Shown: positions 30,973-35,569 of the stretch, in pieces | How positions within the stretch are numbered: position 1 is the stretch's first letter | Layout: the number at the start of each line of letters is the position of its first letter | Source of the DNA: Deltaproteobacteria bacterium | GTDB taxonomy: Bacteria > Desulfobacterota > DSM-4660 > Desulfatiglandales > HGW-15 | Direction: 5' to 3' | DNA length: 35,569 bases | Assembly (NCBI GenBank): GCA_016932235.1 | Contig: JAFGDF010000293.1 | Coordinates: 1 to 35,569, forward strand | Position numbers and translations under genes: made by a program | The notes under the pieces: generated by a model | What the model was told of the DNA's origin: nothing | Seen by the model: only the letters and a program-made list of their open reading frames with translations | The model's database searches: none

Positions 30973-32388
30973 TTAGAGAAATCCCATTTTCTTAAGCATT
31001 GCCACAAGAAGGTAAATACCAAATAAACCTACAACGCCGATGATGGCCCCCGCCCGGACCATCTGTTTGCTCTCCACCATTCCAGTTGCATGTGACATCG
31101 CATTGGGCGGTGTGCTAATGGGGAGTGCCATGGCAAGGGAACAGGACATGGCCACGGAAATGATAAGAGCTCTGTCCCCACCTACTGCTTTCAGAACCGG
31201 GAGCGTGGAGCCCAGAGCCGCAACAAGCGGGAGCAAGAGGTTGGCCGTGGCAGTGTTGGATGTAAGGGTTGACATGAGGATCGCCACAGCCGTTGCAATC
31301 ACCAGAATCACATATGGTGAAAAGGCGCCAAAAGGGATACTTTCGACCAGGAGCTTTGACAGGCCGGTCTTTTCCAGACCGAGCCCAAGGGCGATGCCAC
31401 CGGCCACAAGCCACAGGACATCCCAGCTGAGACGTTTCAGGTCCGCCGGGGTGATAATCCTTGTCACCGTGAAAACGACCACCGGTATCATGGCAACAAT
31501 ATATTCGTTCATGCCATGCAGGAAATCCGTCAGCCACAGAAGAATGGTCCCAGCTGATGTGACATACACGATGACCGCCTTACCATTGGTTAAAAAACGG
31601 TCCTGGATATCAACTGAAATCCTGGAAACCTGGACCGGGTAAAGCTTCCAGAGCAACAGCCATACCAGGATGAGCATCACCAGCGCATAGGGTACGGAAA
31701 AGGCCATCCATTGGCTGAAGCTGACGCTGTTGGCGCCGATAAGATATTTTAAGGCAACGGCATTGGGCGGGGTGCCTATGGGAGTTCCGATGCCTCCTAT
31801 ATTGGCGGCGAACGGAATCGCCAGGACAAAGGCTGTCCTGCCAGTATCCTCGGCGTCCAGGGCCGAGAGCACCGGGGTGAGAATGGCAAGCATCATGGCG
31901 GTGGTCGCCGTGTTGCTCATGAACATAGACAGCAGGCCCGTAATGGCTATCAGGCCCAGGAGGATGTATTTCGGATTGGATCCAAAAGGCCGGAGCAATA
32001 TCCTGGCAAGATTTATATCCAGCCGGTACTTGGTGGCTGCCATAGCCAGGAAAAAACCGCCCATGAAGAGCATGATTATGGGAGAGGCAAACGTGGCCAT
32101 AATGGATTGATAGTTCAGCAATGTCCCGAATTCCGGGCTTCCCGACCCCTGCCTGAAAAGGATAAACCCCCGGTCGGAGATCGCAACCAGCTCCACGCCT
32201 ATTATGAGAACGGAAGTGGCGAAGATGGGGATAGACTCCAGTATCCAGAAGAGCGTTGCCATGGCTAATATGGCGATCATCCTGTGCTCCACCATACTGA
32301 GGCCTTCAAGTGGGATGGAAGACCGCGGGATCAGAAGCAGGAGCAATGGAACAGAAATAGAAATAAAAAGCCTGATTTTTTTCTGCAT
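30973..32388 (-). CDS. SLC13/DASS-family anion transporter
   Basis: 471 residues and about 11-12 transmembrane helices. Both repeat halves have the SNT signature (GLLSMFMSNTATTAMMLA near 158-160, and STLTSNTATANLLLPLVAAL) with the paired GTPIGTPPNA and LPISTPPNAMSHATG, which bind substrate and sodium in DASS transporters of C4-dicarboxylates, citrate or sulfate. Which anion cannot be decided from these motifs. It is the first gene of the leftward transporter, kinase, response-regulator operon. The promoter at 32495-32467 is strong. The start ATG at 32388 has no good ribosome site; a hairpin (32403-32420) sits about 14 bases before it and could modulate translation. Confidence 0.94.
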   Translation of the reverse strand: MQKKIRLFISISVPLLLLLIPRSSIPLEGLSMVEHRMIAILAMATLFWILESIPIFATSVLIIGVELVAISDRGFILFRQGSGSPEFGTLLNYQSIMATFASPIIMLFMGGFFLAMAATKYRLDINLARILLRPFGSNPKYILLGLIAITGLLSMFMSNTATTAMMLAILTPVLSALDAEDTGRTAFVLAIPFAANIGGIGTPIGTPPNAVALKYLIGANSVSFSQWMAFSVPYALVMLILVWLLLWKLYPVQVSRISVDIQDRFLTNGKAVIVYVTSAGTILLWLTDFLHGMNEYIVAMIPVVVFTVTRIITPADLKRLSWDVLWLVAGGIALGLGLEKTGLSKLLVESIPFGAFSPYVILVIATAVAILMSTLTSNTATANLLLPLVAALGSTLPVLKAVGGDRALIISVAMSCSLAMALPISTPPNAMSHATGMVESKQMVRAGAIIGVVGLFGIYLLVAMLKKMGFL

Positions 32389-32402
32389 ATTGATATAAAA
32401 GA

Positions 32403-32420
32403 GGTCCCTTTTTGGGGACC
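32403..32420 (-). promoter_or_regulatory. Small hairpin in leader of DASS transporter
   Basis: GGTCCC (32403-32408) pairs with GGGACC (32415-32420) around a short T-rich loop. It lies between the predicted start of transcription (about 32460) and the transporter ATG, which lacks a clear Shine-Dalgarno. A role in translation control is possible, but short stems are common. Confidence 0.35.
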
Positions 32421-32466
32421 AGAGTGTTTAAAATTTCCCGATGTATGTTGATTACACTGGGGATAT

Positions 32467-32495
32467 ATAATATTGTAGCCACCGGTCTTTGTCAA
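32467..32495 (-). promoter_or_regulatory. Sigma70 promoter of the DASS/kinase/regulator operon
   Basis: On the minus strand TTGACA (32495-32490) and TATTAT (32472-32467) are 17 bases apart, the ideal spacing, about 80 bases before the transporter ATG. The -35 side is part of a 15-base sequence shared with 24144-24158. Confidence 0.65.
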
Positions 32496-32502
32496 GCCTG
32501 TA

Positions 32503-32600
32503 TGCCCGCCAAAATCCACCATCAAATTTTTACACAAGCGACCTGAGCAAGGGATTTTGGCATATCCCGGTCCACCATCAAGAATATAACTTATCATATA
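32503..32600. repeat. Short direct repeats with CCACCATCAA core
   Basis: CCACCATCAA occurs at about 32517-32526 and again at about 32572-32581. A related CCACTATCAA is at about 27192-27201, and an inverted TTGATGGTGGAT is near 27420. They look like fragments of a dispersed intergenic repeat; no gene was identified here. Confidence 0.4.
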
Positions 32601-32654
32601 ACTATCGAACATTTTTCTTCAACTTACAGGAATTCCGTTGGTCGCTTAACACAA

Positions 32655-33872
32655 TCAGGCGAGAAAATCATTTAAGAGGTTTCTGACAATATTGCTGATT
32701 TCTTTGGACATTTCACCTTCGGGATACTTTGCGACAACGGGAACAAGTTCAACAGCACTTTTTCCCACCTGCCTGTGGGATGAGATTCCACCCAGAAACT
32801 TTACCTCCGTGGAGATAAACTTCCTGGAAACTTCCTGTATCTTTTTTACAACCTGAACGGTATCGATGCCTTCTGAAGCCTTGTTTATGACCAGATAAGG
32901 GTTAAAACCTGATATGGCGGCATCTATCAAAGGCAGGCTTAAGGGAAGATTTTTTTTGATCCCCTCTCTCAGTTCCTCGATTGTTTTAATACCCGACCCA
33001 TTTTGGGGTGTAATTGCCTCCATGATAAACCGTGCGAGCTTATTATCTTTCATTGTAGCGTATTTGGATTCGGCGCCAAAGAGCCTGTTTAATTTTCTGT
33101 ATAATGCGGCCTTAATGAAATGATAGGCACCCACGTAGGAAGCGGATTCACAGGTTGTCATGACAATCCCGTAATCTGCGGAGAGGAAAAAATCCAGGAT
33201 ATTATACGAAGTATCCCCTCCGAGGTCGATCAGAACACAATCAGCTTCGATAGTCTGCATTGCCTTTAACAGCTTCAGTTTCTGTGTGAACTGGATATTC
33301 GCGGACCCGAATTCAGAGCTGTCCCCGCCAATGAGCAGCGGCCCATATTTGGTTTTTGTCATGATTTCCGGTAAGGTCCGCGCTCTTTTCTTTAAAAAAT
33401 CATTGATATTTCTTTTAAGAATCGTTTTTTCACCAAGGTAGAGGTGAAGATTCGAACCCCCCAGGTCAAGATCGATGGCGACTGTTTTGAGCCCCCTTGA
33501 TGATAGAAAAACACTCAGATTGGAAGCGAATATACTCTTCCCCACACCACCCTTCGCACCCCCCACAGCGATGATCTTTCTTTTCCCTCTGAATGTGTTA
33601 TGAGGACATGGCAGCTCTTTTTTTAAATAGTTGTTTAAGACCTCGTAGGAATGGTTAACCCGCTGGAAAAGATAGGTTTTAAATTCCCTCGATCCGCGAG
33701 GGTGCAGATCAGGGTGACAGGTCTTGGCCTTTTTCCAATAAGCCCTTTTCACTGTTTTTAAATCTAATCCCTTGAGGAATTCATTGTTACTGATGAGTTC
33801 CGGTGGGAAGAGTCTGGAGCAGGCTATGCGGATTTTAGCAAGCTGTGCGTGGTTTAATTGATCAATCTGCAT
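32655..33872 (-). CDS. J-domain fused to MinD/ParA-type ATPase
   Basis: 405 residues. Residues about 30-85 form a J-domain-like segment: KTVKRAYWKKAKTCHPDLHP with the HPD motif at 53-55, then FQRVNHSYEVLNNYL. From residue 99 comes a MinD/ParA/FlhG-type P-loop ATPase: IIAVGGAKGGVGKSIFASNLS (deviant Walker A, KGGVGKS), VAIDLDLGGSNLHLYLG (switch I-type), and ADCVLIDLGGDTSYNILDFF (Walker B region). The HPD motif in DnaJ proteins stimulates Hsp70 ATPase. MinD-type ATPases position or assemble membrane and polar structures. The fusion suggests a chaperone-linked localisation factor. It is monocistronic, with a possible TATAAT upstream at 33958-33953. No flagellar or division genes are nearby, so its target is unknown. 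Confidence 0.88.
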   Translation of the reverse strand: MQIDQLNHAQLAKIRIACSRLFPPELISNNEFLKGLDLKTVKRAYWKKAKTCHPDLHPRGSREFKTYLFQRVNHSYEVLNNYLKKELPCPHNTFRGKRKIIAVGGAKGGVGKSIFASNLSVFLSSRGLKTVAIDLDLGGSNLHLYLGEKTILKRNINDFLKKRARTLPEIMTKTKYGPLLIGGDSSEFGSANIQFTQKLKLLKAMQTIEADCVLIDLGGDTSYNILDFFLSADYGIVMTTCESASYVGAYHFIKAALYRKLNRLFGAESKYATMKDNKLARFIMEAITPQNGSGIKTIEELREGIKKNLPLSLPLIDAAISGFNPYLVINKASEGIDTVQVVKKIQEVSRKFISTEVKFLGGISSHRQVGKSAVELVPVVAKYPEGEMSKEISNIVRNLLNDFLA

Positions 33873-34210
33873 CTCTTGGGGAGTCCGTACCTCTATTCCT
33901 GGTATAAACGTGGCATCAAAAACAGGATAATGTTCTCCTGAAATATTAGCAAATTATATGCCATAAGAAGTAACAGGAAGGAAAAGACGTTATTTCAATA
34001 GGTTGCAATAAACAGACGGGTCATGTGCCTCCAAAGGAAGCGATGCCGCAAGTCAAAAAAATGGCAATACGTCTATCTGCCTAAATCCGGGAAAAATCAA
34101 GGTAGGGTATGGAAAATTGAATACATCAAAATTTTGTGATAAAAACTATCCTTAAAAACAAATTGAATTCTACAAGTTTCAAGACCTTCTCATATACGGG
34201 AGATCTTTAC
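33873..34210. other. Divergent gap between J-MinD and SDR genes
   Basis: About 340 bases, AT-rich, without a gene of its own. A possible leftward -10 TATAAT lies at 33958-33953 for the J-domain/MinD gene. An in-frame upstream GTG for the dehydrogenase at 34136 lacks a ribosome site. No repeat or hairpin stands out. Confidence 0.4.
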
Positions 34211-34891
34211 GTGACTTTATCATTCGCAATTACAGGCGGGAGCAGGGGGCTTGGGTTTGCGCTTGCCCGGGCACTTTCGCAACTTGATCACCATATATTT
34301 ACATGTGCCAGAACCGGGATTTCCTTTGGCTGCACATGGCATCACACCATCCTGGACATTCTGGACTCAACTTCCGTTTCCGAGTGGTTTTCTGATATCA
34401 TAAAGGCAGAGGGCGTAATCGATGTGGCAATAAACAACGCCGGCATTATGAATTCCCCCGCCCCCATTTGGGAAATTGAGAAGGAAGACTTTGATCTGGT
34501 AATAGATGTAAATATAAAAGGCGTGGCAAATGTGCTTCGTTCATGTGTTCCGATTTTTCTTGCGCAGAAACACGGAACCATTGTGAATCTTATTTCGGGC
34601 AGCACGCGAAAAAGTCCAGCGAAAAGCGGCGCTTACAGCGCGAGTAAGGCGGCAATTGAAATACTCACCAAGACATTAGCCAATGAATTACCATCGAATA
34701 TAAAAGTATTTTCTTTAATTCCCGGCCCTACCAATACTGACATGTTGCGAAAGATAATAGGGAATCGTGCGGCGGAATTCCCGGATTTAGATCACTGGGT
34801 AGAGAGGGCGATTCCCTTGCTGCTCAATCTGAACCATATAAAAAGCGGGACAACTCTTACTGTGCCCGGAAGGAAAGCAGTCTATCAGTGA
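34211..34891 (+). CDS. Short-chain dehydrogenase/reductase (SDR)
   Basis: 226 residues from GTG 34211, chosen because GGGAGATCTTTAC precedes it and the protein then starts directly with the Rossmann strand (TLSFAITGGSRGLGFALARAL, TGxxxGxG cofactor motif). Other family marks are NNAGIMNSP, VNIKGVANVL, the catalytic Ser in LISGSTRKSP and YSASKAA (Tyr and Lys), and IPGPTNTDM. An in-frame GTG at 34136 would add 25 residues that do not fit the family. At 226 residues it is slightly shorter than the usual 250; the C-terminal substrate loop is brief. The enzyme uses NAD(P)H on an alcohol or ketone; the substrate is not readable. It stands alone on its strand. Confidence 0.88.
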   Translation: MTLSFAITGGSRGLGFALARALSQLDHHIFTCARTGISFGCTWHHTILDILDSTSVSEWFSDIIKAEGVIDVAINNAGIMNSPAPIWEIEKEDFDLVIDVNIKGVANVLRSCVPIFLAQKHGTIVNLISGSTRKSPAKSGAYSASKAAIEILTKTLANELPSNIKVFSLIPGPTNTDMLRKIIGNRAAEFPDLDHWVERAIPLLLNLNHIKSGTTLTVPGRKAVYQ

Positions 34892-34950
34892 CTATTTTTT
34901 GCCAAGGTTATTGAGAACCTAAACAATTTCCCTATTTTCTCTCTCCAAAA

Positions 34951-35100
34951 CTATGATAAGGCAAGAGGTCGTAGTTTTACAGAGTCTTTATTCTGAAATT
35001 TTTCGAGCAGATCAGATACAAAATCCGATTGAACTGACGGCTCTCCACCGCTTCTGGTTATTCCGCGCAGGACGAAGTCCTGTATGCTTCTGAGAGTCAT
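34951..35100 (-). CDS. Small coupled protein of 49 residues, unknown
   Basis: The ATG at 35100 lies 3 bases after the stop (TAA, 35106-35104) of the oxidoreductase, in the same frame, and the frame ends TAG at 34951-34953. The peptide begins MTLRSIQDFVLRGITRSG and ends KLRPLALS. It has a compact, mixed composition and no low-complexity bias. GGAAG overlaps the end of the upstream gene and could serve as ribosome site. The tight coupling suggests a true small gene or a former C-terminal domain split off by a stop codon. Family unknown. Confidence 0.5.
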   Translation of the reverse strand: MTLRSIQDFVLRGITRSGGEPSVQSDFVSDLLEKFQNKDSVKLRPLALS

Positions 35101-35103
35101 TAT

Positions 35104-35569
35104 TTACTTTCTTCCGATATCCCGGGCAATGTTGAATGCCGCTGATGTGGCCGCCTGTATATTTTTCGGAACCAGGCAGTCGCCGATCTGGTGAAATTCC
35201 GGAGCGCAGAAACGCAGTTCATCTGTTTCCTCCCACAGAGGGCGCTGGCCAACGGCGTAAACAACCGTATCCGCTTCAAACAGCTTTGTACCATCCGGAC
35301 CCTCGCAGACAACTCCCTTCTCATTGATCTCGAAGGCCCTGGTGGAAAGGGCTGTATTGATACCGTTATCCCTGATCTGGAAACCCAGCCCCCTGCCATG
35401 AAGGAAGTTCTCGCCAAAATTAAGCTCCGGCAGCATCTCCACAATAAGAACATCCCGGCCAAGCTGCCTCAGGTAAATGCCGAGCTCAACCCCCACAAGG
35501 CCGCCACCCAATACGGCAACCTTCTTACCACATTCCTCCGCAGATTCATATACTTCCACGGCTCCCATG
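35104..35569 (-). CDS. FAD/NAD-binding C-terminal part of enoate-reductase-type oxidoreductase (partial)
   Basis: About 155 residues, running off the right edge of the window, so the N-terminal part is not seen. The fragment contains a NAD(P)-binding Rossmann motif (KKVAVLGGGLVGVELGIYLRQLGRDVLIVE), then VVYAVGQRPL and FHQIGDCLVPKNIQAATSAAFNIARDIG, which closes the FAD site. This order matches the C-terminal domains of 2,4-dienoyl-CoA reductase/BaiCD/FldZ-type NADH:flavin oxidoreductases, whose N-terminal TIM barrel with FMN and a 4Fe-4S cluster would lie to the right. A stand-alone pyridine-nucleotide disulfide-type reductase is the alternative. A small coupled ORF follows. Confidence 0.82.
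   Translation of the reverse strand, partial: MGAVEVYESAEECGKKVAVLGGGLVGVELGIYLRQLGRDVLIVEMLPELNFGENFLHGRGLGFQIRDNGINTALSTRAFEINEKGVVCEGPDGTKLFEADTVVYAVGQRPLWEETDELRFCAPEFHQIGDCLVPKNIQAATSAAFNIARDIGRK

Noticed and set aside
31040..31642. 200-codon frame antisense to the DASS transporter
   Set aside because: Antisense of SNT/TPPNA-containing transporter sequence; biased composition and no motif.
32489..32686. A frame reading DLSKGFWHIPVHHQEY that resembles the reverse-transcriptase motif of Ty3/retroviral enzymes
   Set aside because: Only about 30 residues resemble it, there is no catalytic YxDD or upstream/downstream domain, it overlaps the J-MinD gene end and intergenic repeats, and it lacks a ribosome site; chance is more likely.

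Overview
The window reads like a chromosomal segment of an anaerobic, Gram-negative, deltaproteobacterial-type organism (Desulfobacterota in the broad sense). That placement is inference: it rests on AGGAGG-type ribosome sites, an RND pump with lipoprotein adaptor, a tripartite tricarboxylate transporter with periplasmic binding protein, a B12-binding radical SAM enzyme, DUF1847, fumarate-reductase-like flavoproteins paired with ferredoxin, and abundant structured intergenic repeats. No rRNA, tRNA, CRISPR array, transposase or replication origin was seen.

Layout. (1) 1-8629 is an accessory-looking region bounded by two inverted copies of a roughly 330-bp fold-back element (about 85% identical by hand count, with 19-bp terminal inverted repeats). 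Inside are an FmdB-like protein, four small heat-shock proteins, a broken ftsH, an HtrA/DegP-like gene lacking its catalytic core, a coiled-coil protein, and two overlapping GT4 glycosyltransferases. Two leftward stress operons share a duplicated promoter/leader block at 2305-2402 and 5305-5402. Three of the stress genes (a truncated Hsp20, ftsH, htrA) keep both ends of the family but have lost the middle. (2) 8724-16218 is one rightward operon: B12/radical SAM protein, RND adaptor, RND pump, MFS transporter. (3) 22734-16307 is a leftward cluster: AprA/fumarate-reductase-like flavoprotein, small ferredoxin with one cluster cysteine replaced by Phe, TctC, an arylsulfotransferase-like beta-propeller protein, TctB and TctA. 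A divergent amidohydrolase/decarboxylase starts at 23020. Together these look like an uptake and catabolic system for an unidentified organic (probably carboxylated) compound. (4) 24394-29087 holds DUF1847, an ABC1/UbiB-like kinase and an FAD-dependent oxidoreductase, separated by long repeat-rich gaps. (5) 32388-29102 is a leftward operon: SLC13/DASS transporter, histidine kinase with N-terminal cyclic-nucleotide-binding-type domain, and a receiver-only response regulator, with a clear TTGACA-17-TATTAT promoter. (6) 33872-32655 encodes a J-domain (HPD motif) fused to a MinD/ParA-type ATPase. (7) The right end has a short-chain dehydrogenase, a 49-residue coupled small gene, and the C-terminal part of an FAD/NAD-binding enoate-reductase-type enzyme cut by the window edge.

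The most unusual points are the fold-back elements bracketing a stress island, the repeated loss of catalytic cores within that island, the shared leader block, the J-domain/MinD fusion, and the transporter/sulfotransferase-like/flavoprotein catabolic cluster. All functional calls come from reading motifs by eye; no database search was possible.
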